A stretch of DNA of 17,731 nucleotides from Gemmatimonadota bacterium (GCA_013696835.1 JACCXV010000007.1:1-17731), one strand, 5' to 3'. Positions 1 through 7,544 are shown, counted from the first letter of the stretch. Notes: generated by a model from the sequence alone, not told the origin. Translations and numbers: made by a program.

Positions 1-1
1 G

Positions 2-1063
2 GGCAGCGCCTCGGCAAGCGGCGGATCCGGACGCACACGAACGCGGCTGCTGGCGATCCTCACCACGGTCGCGGTGGTCGCGGCGCTGAAGGTGAGCGAG
101 GTGGTCACGCTGCCGCTGGCGCTCGGACTCTTCATGATCGCGGTCACCTGGCCGCTGCTCGTGGCGCTGGAGCGCCGGGTGCCCCGATGGCTGGCGGTCG
201 TCTGCACCGTGCTTGCCGTCCTTCTTGCCGGCGCACTCGTCGCGGGCGCCTTCCTGGCCGCGGCGAACCGGATCAAGGACGTCGGCCCCGAGCTCCGGCC
301 TCGTCTTCAGAGTCTGCAGCGCGATGTCGCCGGGTGGGCGGAAGCGCGCAACCTGCCGGTGCCGGGGAGCGGCACCGAGAGCCAAGGAGCGGAAGCGACC
401 GGAGGGGGCGGGCAGGTCGCGGGAAAGCTCGCCGGCGTGATCTATTCGATGCTCGAGGTGCTGGGCCTCGCCTTCGCGTTCATGGTGCTCGGACTGCTCG
501 AAGTGCGCGACTTCCAGGCGAAGGTCCGGGAGCGGCTCAGCAAGCGATTCGGCGAGCCACTGCTTCAGACGATGGGAGAGATCGCCTCCAAGGTCCGGCG
601 CCACCTGGTTGCGCTGACGATCACGTGTGCGGTCAGCGGAGTGGCGACGGGCCTGTTCGCACTCGTGATGGGACTGGACCTGGCGCTGTTCTGGGCGCTG
701 CTCGCTTTCATGCTCAATTACGTCCCCTCACTCGGGCCGTTGGTGGCGATCTTCCCGCCGACCCTGTTCGCCCTCCTGCAGTTCGACGGACTCGGTCGCC
801 CGCTCGCCGTGTTCGCGGGCATGGGCGCCATCCAGTTCTTCATCGGCAACTTCGTGGACCCGAAGATCGAGGGCCGGGTGCTGTCCATGTCGCCGATGCT
901 GGTGCTGTTCGCGATCGTCTTCTGGGGCTGGATCTGGGGTGTCTTCGGCGCGCTCATCGCGGTTCCGCTGACCGCGACGATCCTCATCGTATGCGATCAG
1001 TTCGAGAGCACCCGCTGGATCACTGCGCTGCTCAGCGCGGGGAGTGACTCCGAAGACGGTTGA
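2..1063 (+). CDS. AI-2E family transporter (PerM/YdiK-like), 5' truncated
   Basis: This is a polytopic inner-membrane protein of the AI-2E exporter/PerM family; members move small solutes and the substrate cannot be told here. The frame is open to the window edge, so the gene starts upstream; a GTG at 74 is only an internal candidate. Visible in order are two or three N-terminal hydrophobic segments, a soluble charged loop (roughly 60-110 residues in), then a C-terminal block of helices. The family-typical stretch NFVDPKIEGRVLSMSPMLVL is followed by WGWIWGVFGALIAVPLTA. The length of about 350 residues is close to the family norm, so little is missing. The stop codon lies inside a 10-bp tandem repeat. 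The neighbouring cupin gene converges on it. The family assignment is firm, the substrate unknown. Confidence 0.88.
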   Translation, partial: GSASASGGSGRTRTRLLAILTTVAVVAALKVSEVVTLPLALGLFMIAVTWPLLVALERRVPRWLAVVCTVLAVLLAGALVAGAFLAAANRIKDVGPELRPRLQSLQRDVAGWAEARNLPVPGSGTESQGAEATGGGGQVAGKLAGVIYSMLEVLGLAFAFMVLGLLEVRDFQAKVRERLSKRFGEPLLQTMGEIASKVRRHLVALTITCAVSGVATGLFALVMGLDLALFWALLAFMLNYVPSLGPLVAIFPPTLFALLQFDGLGRPLAVFAGMGAIQFFIGNFVDPKIEGRVLSMSPMLVLFAIVFWGWIWGVFGALIAVPLTATILIVCDQFESTRWITALLSAGSDSEDG

Positions 1064-1081
1064 AGACGATTGAAGACGGAT
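1052..1081. repeat. 10-bp tandem repeat, three copies, across the transporter stop codon
   Basis: Three consecutive units of the form GAAGACGGTT, GAAGACGATT and GAAGACGGAT cover 1052-1081. The TGA stop of the transporter (1061-1063) is made by the first unit boundary, so copy-number change would alter the C-terminus. Confidence 0.8.
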
Positions 1082-1133
1082 TTCGAGGGACACCCGAGCG
1101 CGGAGCGAATGGCCCCCCGCCCGTCGCGGATCT

Positions 1134-1442
1134 CTAGTACTCCGGCGGTGCGTAGACGTTGATCGTGCGGAGCGGCTCGTCGCCGGTGTTCGAGATCTCG
1201 TGTCTCTCGCCGGCCTCGATCAGAACCAGCGAGCCCGGCTCCAGATCCACGTCGGTGCCTTCGATGGTCGCCTTTCCCTTTCCGGAGACGACGAACAGCC
1301 ACTGGTCGGCTTCCTCGTGCCGATTGTCCGGTCCACCCTCCGATTTGCCCCGCTTCAGCACCATGATCGCCCCCTGCGAGCACTCGGTGCCGCCCAGGAC
1401 CTTCCAGTCGTCGTCACGCTCAGTCGTGCGGATGTGCTTCAT
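1134..1442 (-). CDS. small single-domain cupin protein
   Basis: This 102-residue protein is a single conserved beta-barrel cupin domain. Cupin motif 1 is around residues 42-60 (RHEEADQWLFVVSGKGKATI) and motif 2 around 69-84 (GSLVLIEAGERHEIS). Motif 1 keeps a His and Glu pair and motif 2 keeps the His, so metal binding is plausible, but the substrate cannot be inferred. The ATG has a good ribosome-binding site (GGGAGG five bases upstream). The start lies inside the end of the upstream SDR gene (23-bp overlap), so the two are probably co-transcribed. It converges on the transporter gene. Alternatives are a small-molecule sensor or an epimerase-like cupin. Confidence 0.85.
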   Translation of the reverse strand: MKHIRTTERDDDWKVLGGTECSQGAIMVLKRGKSEGGPDNRHEEADQWLFVVSGKGKATIEGTDVDLEPGSLVLIEAGERHEISNTGDEPLRTINVYAPPEY

Positions 1443-2937
1443 GGATCCTCCCGGAGAGCTTTCCTGTCACCTGGCCGCTCGATCGGTGAGCCCGACTCGC
1501 GATCGCCTGGATCATCGAGCCGAAGACCAGCGCGTGCAGCGGGTAGACCCCATACCAGTATGCGAGGCCCGAGAGCCCCGTCGGATCGAACACTGCGGTC
1601 TGGCGCAGAACCGACCCTCCTTCCGTCTCCTCCACCTCGAAGTCCAGCCAGGCCCGGCCCGGCAGCTTCATCTCGGCCACGAGCCGCAGCCGCCGCGGGC
1701 GTTCGACGCTCTCCACGCGCCAGAAATCCAGCGCGTCGCCCGGTCGCAGCGGACGGCCGGTCGGCCTGCCTCGGCGCATTCCCACACCGCCGACCAGGAG
1801 GTCGAGCGCCCCTCGAAGCCGCCAGAGGAAGCTCCACGCAAGCCAGCCCGTGCGCCCCCCCAACGCCTCGACCACGCGAAAGGTCTCGGCCGGGGAAGCG
1901 CCGACGCGAACCTGCCGCGAGTCGACCAGCCTGTTCCCCACGCGGACGCCGCCGAACGGCCCTCCATCGAGCGCCCCAACGGCGGGGTTCCCCCCCGCGG
2001 AAAGCGAGTCCCACCAGCTCGTCTCGGCAAACTCACGCTCCTCGTTCCGCAGCGCCGCCCGGATCGCCTGAGAGGCGCCGCGCGGAGTGACCCGGAAGAG
2101 ATCGCGGGCGAGCGAGTTCGTCACCAGCGAGGGCGTTCGGATGCTGTCGATGAGCTTGCGGCCCACGCGCGCGTAGACCGGCGTCACCAGACCCAGCCAC
2201 AGACTGCTGAGCCGCGGCGTCAGCACCGGCACCGGGACCATCAGACGCGACAGGCCGCGCTGGCGGGCGTACTCCGCGATCAGGTCGCGATAGGAGAGGC
2301 GGTCGGCTCCCCCGATCTCGACGACGAGACTTTCCGGCAGCTCCAGGTGGAGGGACTGGACGAGGTACTCGACAAGATCCTGGATCGCGATCGGTTGAGC
2401 CTGCACGGACACCCAGCGTGGCATGACCATCACCGGCAGCCGCTCCGCGAGGGCACGGATGATCTCGAACGAAACGCTGCCCGAGCCGATCACGATGGAG
2501 GCGCGCAGCTCGAGCGTCGGCACACCGCTCTCACGCAGGATGCGCCCGACCGTCTGGCGGCTCCGGAGGTGCCGTGAGAGCTCCGGTCCCTCGGGCCCGA
2601 GCCCACCCAGGTAGACGATCCGCCGCACCCCGCACGCCCGCGCGGCGGCGGCGAAATTGCGGGCGCCCTCCGTTTCGCGCTGCTCGAAGTCCCGCGTGGT
2701 GCCGAGCGAATGAACGAGATAGAAAGCGGCCTCCGTGCCCTCGAGCGCCGCTCGCAGGGAGGCTTCGTCGAGCACGTCCGCCGCCAGGACCCTCGTCGTC
2801 CCAGTCACGCGGGAGGCCAGGTACCCGGGCCGCCGGACGAGGCACGTGACGGGATAGCCCCGTTCCTCGAGCACCCGCAGCAGCCGGCCTCCTATGTACC
2901 CCGTGGCCCCCGTCAGCGCGACGCGAGGCAGGGTCAT
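1420..2937 (-). CDS. SDR-family NAD(P)-binding protein with C-terminal DUF2867
   Basis: This 505-residue protein is an atypical or extended SDR of the NmrA/YbjT kind fused to a DUF2867 (SRPBCC-like) domain. The N-terminal dinucleotide fold shows GATGYIGG at residues 10-17, followed by a VRRP stretch that suits NADP binding. About residues 85-115 carry YLVHSLG and RIVYLGGLG. The second half, from about residue 320, has the DUF2867 pattern including DALDFWRVESVERPRRLRLV and a terminal hydrophobic segment YWYGVYPLHALVFGSMI. The chosen ATG has a pyrimidine-rich upstream and no clear Shine-Dalgarno. The downstream cupin overlaps it. The catalytic activity is unknown; such proteins are annotated as NAD(P)H-binding oxidoreductases or epimerases without proven substrate. 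Confidence 0.87.
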   Translation of the reverse strand: MTLPRVALTGATGYIGGRLLRVLEERGYPVTCLVRRPGYLASRVTGTTRVLAADVLDEASLRAALEGTEAAFYLVHSLGTTRDFEQRETEGARNFAAAARACGVRRIVYLGGLGPEGPELSRHLRSRQTVGRILRESGVPTLELRASIVIGSGSVSFEIIRALAERLPVMVMPRWVSVQAQPIAIQDLVEYLVQSLHLELPESLVVEIGGADRLSYRDLIAEYARQRGLSRLMVPVPVLTPRLSSLWLGLVTPVYARVGRKLIDSIRTPSLVTNSLARDLFRVTPRGASQAIRAALRNEEREFAETSWWDSLSAGGNPAVGALDGGPFGGVRVGNRLVDSRQVRVGASPAETFRVVEALGGRTGWLAWSFLWRLRGALDLLVGGVGMRRGRPTGRPLRPGDALDFWRVESVERPRRLRLVAEMKLPGRAWLDFEVEETEGGSVLRQTAVFDPTGLSGLAYWYGVYPLHALVFGSMIQAIASRAHRSSGQVTGKLSGRIHEAHPHD

Positions 2938-2964
2938 CGGAGCGAGGAGGATGGGATGGAAAGC

Positions 2965-3030
2965 GTCGGGCCTCCGGTCGAGTCTACGTCGGGTCTCCGG
3001 TCGAGTCTACGTCGGGTCTCCGGTCGAGTC
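2965..3030. repeat. 23-bp tandem repeat (2.9 copies) touching the proC stop
   Basis: Copies lie at 2965-2987, 2988-3010 and 3011-3030 (last copy cut at 20 bp). Each begins GTCGGG and ends GAGTCTAC; copy 1 differs by one base (CCTCC for TCTCC). The third copy supplies two bases of the proC stop codon. This fills most of the 91-bp gap between proC and the downstream SDR gene. Confidence 0.85.
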
Positions 3031-3844
3031 AGGAGTCGACGAGCTCTCCCGCCCTGCGCGTCGCCATGACGACGGCGTTGATCAGCGTTACCCGCAGCCC
3101 GCCCGCCTCCAGCTCGAGCAGGCCATCGATCGTACATCCCGCGGGGGTGGTCACCGCGTCCTTGAGCTGGGCGGGGTGCTGGCGGGTCTCGAGCACCATC
3201 GAGCCCGCCCCGACTACGGTCTGCGCCGCGAGCTGCGTCGCAAGGTCACGCGGCAGGCCCACCTTCACACCCGCCTCAGCCAGGGACTCGATCACGACGT
3301 AGATGTAGGCTGGCCCGGAAGCCGACAATCCCGTCACGGCGTCCATGTGCTTCTCGTCCACGACCACGGTGCGCCCGACGGCGTCGAAGATGAACGTGGC
3401 CAGGTCCATGTGCTCGTGGGTGGCGTGCCGTCCGGCCGAAATCGCCGTCATGCCCTTCTTCAGCAGGCAGGGCGTGTTCGGCATGGCGCGGACCACGGGC
3501 ACGGCCGCAGGGATGAGAGCTTCGATGAAGGAGGTGCTGACCGACGCGGCAACGGAGATGAGCAGCTGGTGCGGCTGCAGCACGCCTGCGATCTCGGCGA
3601 GGACGACGGGCACGGTTCGGGGCTTCACGCTCAGGAGCACGATGTCGGCAGCCTCCGCTGCCATGACGTTGGACAGCGTCCCGCCGATTCCGAGCCGCGC
3701 GCGCACGTCCTCCACCCGCTCGGCATGGCCGGCGGTGGCGGTCACGTTGCCGGGGAGGACGACGCCCGACTCGAGGAGGCCAGAGATCAGAGTCTCCCCG
3801 ATCCTGCCGGTGCCGAGCACCGCGAGCTTGAGGTCCTTCAGCAT
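3029..3844 (-). CDS. proC: pyrroline-5-carboxylate reductase
   Basis: This enzyme makes the last step of proline synthesis: NAD(P)H-dependent reduction of pyrroline-5-carboxylate to proline in the cytoplasm. Its 271 residues are the normal family length. The Rossmann fold starts with GTGRIG (residues 11-16). LSVKPRTV and RAMPNTPCL follow, and then the C-terminal dimerisation helices with GLSASGPAYIYVVIESLAEAG. The family signature appears near DAVTTPAGCTIDGLLELE, with Ala where Gly is usual in the PGG position. A GAGGAGG sequence sits unusually far (about 17 bases) upstream of the ATG, so the true start may differ by a few codons. It is a single gene, divergent from the DUF167 remnant. Confidence 0.95.
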   Translation of the reverse strand: MLKDLKLAVLGTGRIGETLISGLLESGVVLPGNVTATAGHAERVEDVRARLGIGGTLSNVMAAEAADIVLLSVKPRTVPVVLAEIAGVLQPHQLLISVAASVSTSFIEALIPAAVPVVRAMPNTPCLLKKGMTAISAGRHATHEHMDLATFIFDAVGRTVVVDEKHMDAVTGLSASGPAYIYVVIESLAEAGVKVGLPRDLATQLAAQTVVGAGSMVLETRQHPAQLKDAVTTPAGCTIDGLLELEAGGLRVTLINAVVMATRRAGELVDS

Positions 3845-3986
3845 CGCGAAGTCAGTCTGCCCCTCCTCGTGGGGAGTTCGATTCAGCGGGTGAGCGCCGG
3901 GGGAGCTAGCCGCGAGTACGTTGCATCAGCAACATATCGACTCCACGGGCACTCCAGGCCCCTCACATGCGAGAGTTTTCCAGCCG

Positions 3987-4199
3987 GTGATCGTCGATCT
4001 CAATCTGCACGTTCAACCCGGCGCCAGGCGAACCGAGGTGGCCGGGCGTCACGGGGACGCGATCAAGGTGCGCGGCGCCGGCTCGCGGCGGAAGCTCGTG
4101 CGCGTCGAGACCCACGACCGGCAATCGCTCGAAGCTCTGCTGCTCGGTTCATACTCCGCTGACCCCGCTCCACCAGTTCGCCAACGCCCCTCGCGCTAG
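3987..4199 (+). pseudogene. DUF167/YggU-family remnant with internal deletion
   Basis: From the GTG at 3987 the product would be 70 residues. The start matches the DUF167 N-terminus (LNLHVQPGARRTEVAGRHGD, then AIKVR) and the next part matches the family C-terminal strand (GSRRKLVRVE). The roughly 30 residues normally between them, including the hallmark PPVDGxAN segment, are absent. The join is at about 4073. The reading frame is preserved, so the deletion is a multiple of three; the GC-rich GGCGCC at the junction could be the recombination site. A longer TTG start at 3921 exists but adds no family sequence. Probably non-functional, although a short product may still be made. Its TAG stop shares a CTAG with the convergent HD gene. 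Confidence 0.65.
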
Positions 4200-4627
4200 G
4201 CGGTCAGCGAGCGCCAGGCGCGGTGATACTTCGTGAGACGATTCGCGTCACGCTCGGATACGGTCCCGATGCGCCGCACGTCCATGTTGTCCTCCAGATC
4301 GGCGATCTTCACGCGCCTCGCCACCGGGTTCGTCGCCGCTCGGTCGACGAACGCCTCATAGGACTCCTCGGGCCGGCGCGTCAGGGCGTCGACCGCGGTG
4401 AGGACCTCCTCGACGAAGCCACGCTCGCGCAGGCGCTCGATGGTCCACTCTGTGTCCTCGACCACGTCGTGGAGCATGGCCACCACCTTCTCCGTCTCGG
4501 TCTGCATGCTCCCCATGATGCGCAGGGGATGCAGGATGTAAGGAGCGCCGGCCTTGTCACGCTGGCCCCGATGGGCTTCAACCGCGAGTGCGATCGCCTC
4601 CTCGAGGGCCGACGGCACGGCGCTCAC
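4196..4627 (-). CDS. small RSH-type HD hydrolase (SpoT/MESH1-like)
   Basis: This 143-residue protein consists only of the metal-dependent HD domain of RelA/SpoT homologues; no synthetase or regulatory domain is present. Residues expected for Mn-dependent phosphohydrolase activity are visible: H33 in YILHPLRI, H53-D54 and E57-D58 in MLHDVVEDT, and D110 in KIADLEDN. H19-R-G-Q is the usual N-terminal helix signature. Small alarmone hydrolases of this type remove the 3' pyrophosphate of (p)ppGpp; other nucleotide substrates are possible (inference). Its GTG start overlaps the stop of the vWA gene (GTGA), so translation is coupled. It is the last gene of a three-gene operon. Confidence 0.85.
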   Translation of the reverse strand: MSAVPSALEEAIALAVEAHRGQRDKAGAPYILHPLRIMGSMQTETEKVVAMLHDVVEDTEWTIERLRERGFVEEVLTAVDALTRRPEESYEAFVDRAATNPVARRVKIADLEDNMDVRRIGTVSERDANRLTKYHRAWRSLTA

Positions 4628-5895
4628 GAAAGGTCCTCCTTCCCGCGGCGGCGAACCTTGCCTTCGGGGGTTCGCGCCGAGCTCACCACGTACTCGCTGA
4701 AGAAGCGCTGCTTCCGCAGCATGGGCTCCATGATCGTGGCCACTTCGACGGTCTCCTCCTTCAGCTCGTGCAGCAGCGCGTGCAGCTCGGGGTCGTCGCC
4801 GGCATAGTCGGCGATCCGGTCCATGACGCCGGACACGAGGCTGCGCGCCCCCTCGAAGTCCCCCTTCCCGTTCCGCAGCATGGCCTCCTGGCGTGCGCGG
4901 CCGGCATAGAGCCGCGCCACCTGCCGGTCGATCGCGCGGTCACGAGGCTGAGCGTCGTTGAGCGCGTGGTCGGCGTATTCCCACGTGACGCTCCCCTCCC
5001 AGCCCTTCAGGACGCCCTCGCGATCGCTGAGTGTGAAGACCGCCGTCACGGGCTCGCCTGCCCTGGCACGGGGGAAGTTCAGCCGCAGCACCACGTCCAG
5101 CTCCTGCTCGGACACCAGGTCTCCCAGCGCGAGGCTCCAGGTGCCGTTGCGGCCGTGCTCACGCCCGGTGCTGAGGGGCTGGATGACCACGCCCGCGGGG
5201 GCCTTCACGTGCAGCTCCGCATCGCGCGCGACCACCTCGAGGATCTCGCCGAGCTCGCTCGTGATGAAGTCGCGGATCTGACGGTTGTGCTCGATGAAGT
5301 AGAAGTGCCCTCCGCCGGCCACGGCCATCGCCTGCAGCAGGGCTTCGTCGAAGTCCGCCCCGACCCCGAAGGTCGTGGTCGCCACTCCGCGCCGGCGCAG
5401 CTCCTGGGCATGGTGCTCCAGCTCCGCACGATCGGTGATTCCGACGTTGGCGAGCCCGTCGGTCAGGAGCAGGACGCGGCTCACGAACCGCTCGTCCTGG
5501 TTCGCCGCCACCTGCTCGGCCCCCGTGAGCCACCCCTCGGCCAGGTTCGTCGACCCGCGCGCGTCCACGCGCTTCAGCCGCTCCACCGCGTTGCGCTTGG
5601 CCTCCGCCGTCGCGGGCGTGCTTTCGACCACGACGTCGATCTGGTCGTCGTAGAAGACGATCGAGAAGCGGTCCTGCCCGTTGAGCCCCTGGAGCGCGTC
5701 GCGGATCGCCTCCTTGGCGAGCCGGATCTTCTCGCCTCCCATCGAGCCGGAGCGATCCAGCACGAAGGAGACGTTGACGGGGGCGCGCTCACGGCGGGCG
5801 ACGCTCTTTGGCGCGACGATCCGGATGGCGACGTAGCGGTTGCTGCGACCGCCCGCGCGGATGAGTCGCCGATCGGTGCCGACTTCGAAGTTCAT
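4624..5895 (-). CDS. von Willebrand factor A domain protein
   Basis: This 423-residue cytoplasmic-looking vWA protein shows no signal peptide or clear membrane segment. The MIDAS metal site is complete: D47-R-S-G-S51, the threonine of RGSTNL, and the aspartate of LLLTDGLANVG. The C-terminal part (about 250-423) is a beta-rich region (WSLALGDLVSEQELDVVLRL) followed by helices. The start was set at the ATG overlapping the MerR stop (ATGA). The longer reading frame up to 6021 runs inside merR and is low-complexity shadow. The gene is coupled at both ends to merR and the HD hydrolase. vWA proteins usually act as scaffolds for partner enzymes; which partner is involved here is inference. Confidence 0.88.
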   Translation of the reverse strand: MNFEVGTDRRLIRAGGRSNRYVAIRIVAPKSVARRERAPVNVSFVLDRSGSMGGEKIRLAKEAIRDALQGLNGQDRFSIVFYDDQIDVVVESTPATAEAKRNAVERLKRVDARGSTNLAEGWLTGAEQVAANQDERFVSRVLLLTDGLANVGITDRAELEHHAQELRRRGVATTTFGVGADFDEALLQAMAVAGGGHFYFIEHNRQIRDFITSELGEILEVVARDAELHVKAPAGVVIQPLSTGREHGRNGTWSLALGDLVSEQELDVVLRLNFPRARAGEPVTAVFTLSDREGVLKGWEGSVTWEYADHALNDAQPRDRAIDRQVARLYAGRARQEAMLRNGKGDFEGARSLVSGVMDRIADYAGDDPELHALLHELKEETVEVATIMEPMLRKQRFFSEYVVSSARTPEGKVRRRGKEDLS

Positions 5896-6545
5896 GCTTC
5901 CTCCTCTGCCAGGAGCTGCCTGGCGATTTCGATGATCCGGGTCACGGATCGGTTGTGCTCCCGCGTCAGCGGACGCCGGACGTGGAGCTCGACTTCGGGC
6001 GAGAGTGAGATCCGCTCCCATTGAGAGCGGTCGAGCGGCGCGGCGGTGGCCGAAGCTTCCGGCCTCGCGACTTCGGAACTCGGTGCTTGAAGCACGCTGG
6101 AGCCCGCAGAGTGACGCACGTCTCCCACGCGCATCTCCGGCGCGTTCAGTACCGGCGCCGCCAGCGCCGAAGCCCGGATCGTCGGCGCCTCGAGGGTTGG
6201 CGAAGGTTCGGACAGATTCAGCGTCCCCCCCTTTCGCGCCTTGAGCATCCTGACGTACTCGAGGGCCGAGTCCGGCGGTGGCTGCGAGGGACGCTTGATG
6301 ATCTCCCTGACCTCGTGATCGCTCAGCGCGCTCAAGCGGGTGCGGATCTCGGCCAGCGGGAGATGCCCGCGCTGGAGCTTGCGAATCAGCCTCAGACGGT
6401 TCAGATGCCCGTCGTCGTAGTGCGCCCCTGGCCCGCTCGCGCCCGGTGCGGGCAACAGCCCCTGCTGGACGTAGTAGCGAACCGTGCGGGGCGTGACGGC
6501 GGCCAGGTCGCAGAGATCGCCTAGGGAGTAGATCTTCTGTTCCAC
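5892..6545 (-). CDS. MerR-family transcriptional regulator
   Basis: This 217-residue regulator has an N-terminal winged helix-turn-helix (about residues 5-70; TPRTVRYYVQQGLLP, then HLNRLRLIRKLQRGHLPLAEI). A Pro/Ala-rich linker (about 85-165) is followed by a short C-terminal region (ISLSPEVELHVRRPL plus an amphipathic helix). No cysteine metal site and no B12-binding domain are visible, so the inducer is unknown. The start is a GTG with no Shine-Dalgarno, lying six bases after a strong -10 box, so the message is probably leaderless. It heads the operon with the vWA and HD genes. A dyad in its promoter suggests autoregulation. Confidence 0.88.
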   Translation of the reverse strand: MEQKIYSLGDLCDLAAVTPRTVRYYVQQGLLPAPGASGPGAHYDDGHLNRLRLIRKLQRGHLPLAEIRTRLSALSDHEVREIIKRPSQPPPDSALEYVRMLKARKGGTLNLSEPSPTLEAPTIRASALAAPVLNAPEMRVGDVRHSAGSSVLQAPSSEVARPEASATAAPLDRSQWERISLSPEVELHVRRPLTREHNRSVTRIIEIARQLLAEEEA

Positions 6546-6551
6546 GGCTCG

Positions 6552-6580
6552 ATAGTAACAGCGTTACGTTATACTGTCAA
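6552..6580 (-). promoter_or_regulatory. merR-operon promoter with operator dyad
   Basis: On the minus strand a perfect TTGACA (6575-6580), a 17-bp spacer and TACTAT (6552-6557) are followed by only six bases before the GTG. This predicts a transcription start at or next to the start codon. The perfect dyad GTAAC-AGC-GTTAC (6555-6567) covers the spacer and -10 and is a good candidate site for the MerR protein. Confidence 0.8.
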
Positions 6581-6623
6581 GTCTTGGGTTTAGAGTGGAG
6601 GATAGCCTTGCGTGCTCGACAGA

Positions 6624-6638
6624 TAGGCTGCTAGCCTA
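6624..6638. repeat. 15-bp perfect inverted repeat TAGGCT-GCT-AGCCTA
   Basis: A perfect 6-bp dyad with a 3-bp centre lies in the divergent intergenic region between merR and the secreted protein gene. No promoter boxes clearly frame it. It may be an operator for the plus-strand gene. Confidence 0.55.
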
Positions 6639-6711
6639 GACGAGTCAGCGCGGATACCGTGAGCTCCGCTGCTGCAGCAAAACGCTACATGGGTGAGGGA
6701 GGGGTGCGCCG

Positions 6712-7377
6712 ATGAGGATGAGAATGGGGAGGGGGTGGTGGTTTCTGGCCATCACGTCTTTCGGGATTGGAGCGGCACTCGCGGCGAAGACGGATCAGGG
6801 AGCGAGAGCCGAAGCGGCAACCAGCGGGCAGGGTGGCACGACCGAGGCTGGCTTCGCGGGTGAAGGGGCGAGCGCAGCGGGTGATCCGATGCGGTCCTCG
6901 CTCATCGAAGGGGTAGGCACGTCAGAGGCGGCACGGCTCATCTCTGAGAGTGCGCACGTGAAGCAAGGCGACATCGTGGTGATTCAGGGCGGCTCGAGCG
7001 ACGTGGAGCTTCTGCAGGATCTGGCAGCGGACGCGCGAGAGATGGGCGGCTCCCCGCTGGTACTGCTCTCCACGGTCAACGTCGAGCAACAGCCTCCCGT
7101 CAGGACGTCCGCGGACTTCGCAGCGCAGGAGGGCAAGGCCGGTCTCGTGCTCGCCGGCTTGATGGATGTCTACATCGCCGTCGCGCCGGGTGAGGACGTC
7201 GCCCCCGGGGAGGGTGAACCCTCGGGTGCAGGCCAGGCGCTGGGAGAAGCAAGCATGCACGAGGCGGCGGTCGCGGCCATGCTCCAGGCCGCACGGGACC
7301 GCGGAGTCCGCACCGTGGTCGTGAGGAACGGAGAGGTGGAGGTGGACGGCACGCTCGTGACGAAGGCGGTCAGCTAG
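6712..7377 (+). CDS. secreted protein resembling the N-terminal lobe of M29 aminopeptidases
   Basis: The product has 221 residues. An N-terminal signal sequence is evident (basic MRMRMGRG, hydrophobic WWFLAITSFGIGAALA, cleavage near residue 25), followed by a Gly/Ala/Glu-rich linker to about residue 60. The folded part starts EAARLISESAHVKQGDIVVI and continues with a beta-alpha repeat (AADAREMGGSPLVLLST). This resembles the first domain of the M29/thermophilic aminopeptidase family. The metal-binding C-terminal domain of that family is absent, so peptidase activity is unlikely. The ATG has a purine-rich Shine-Dalgarno (GAGGGAGGGG) upstream. It converges with the lmo0937-type gene, sharing CTAG at the stops. 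The family link is from memory of motifs and is tentative. Confidence 0.6.
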   Translation: MRMRMGRGWWFLAITSFGIGAALAAKTDQGARAEAATSGQGGTTEAGFAGEGASAAGDPMRSSLIEGVGTSEAARLISESAHVKQGDIVVIQGGSSDVELLQDLAADAREMGGSPLVLLSTVNVEQQPPVRTSADFAAQEGKAGLVLAGLMDVYIAVAPGEDVAPGEGEPSGAGQALGEASMHEAAVAAMLQAARDRGVRTVVVRNGEVEVDGTLVTKAVS

Positions 7378-7544
7378 GGACGCAGTCTCCGCGCACCTCT
7401 CTTGACGAGCGACCAGATCAAAAAGACGACGGCGACGATCAGGATCAGGTGCACGAGGCCGCTCACCACCTTGAACACCAGGAACGCGACGAGCCAGAGG
7501 GCGAGCAGGATCCCGCCGATCCATGCCAGGGCGCCCATTTTCAT
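7374..7544 (-). CDS. lmo0937-type small membrane protein
   Basis: This is a 56-residue protein with two hydrophobic helices (AWIGGILLALWLVAFLVF and LVHLILIVAVVFLIWSLV) and a basic C-terminus. The pattern is that of the DUF5670/lmo0937 family of stress-associated membrane miniproteins of unknown function. The start was placed at the ATG giving MKMGALAW; longer starts run into the M48 gene. It begins 10 bases after the M48 protease stop on the same strand and is likely in its operon. Confidence 0.78.
   Translation of the reverse strand: MKMGALAWIGGILLALWLVAFLVFKVVSGLVHLILIVAVVFLIWSLVKRGARRLRP

Noticed and set aside
1159..2577. Long plus-strand open frame
   Set aside because: Shadow of the cupin and SDR genes: Arg/Pro-rich composition, no family features.
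2965..3030. CRISPR-like array
   Set aside because: Units are directly adjacent with no spacers and there are no cas genes; it is a plain tandem repeat.
2894..4162. Long plus-strand open frame over proC
   Set aside because: Antisense to proC with low-complexity His/Arg/Gly sequence; an artefact of high GC.
5896..6021. Upstream extension of the vWA protein into merR
   Set aside because: The ATGA overlap start gives a clean protein; the extension is low-complexity shadow.
4588..6024. Long plus-strand open frame over the vWA gene
   Set aside because: Antisense shadow; no recognisable domain, while the minus strand has a complete MIDAS.
6552..6580. Classical MerR operator with a 19-bp spacer
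   Set aside because: The spacer here is 17 bp, so DNA-twisting activation is not expected; repression or autoregulation is more likely.
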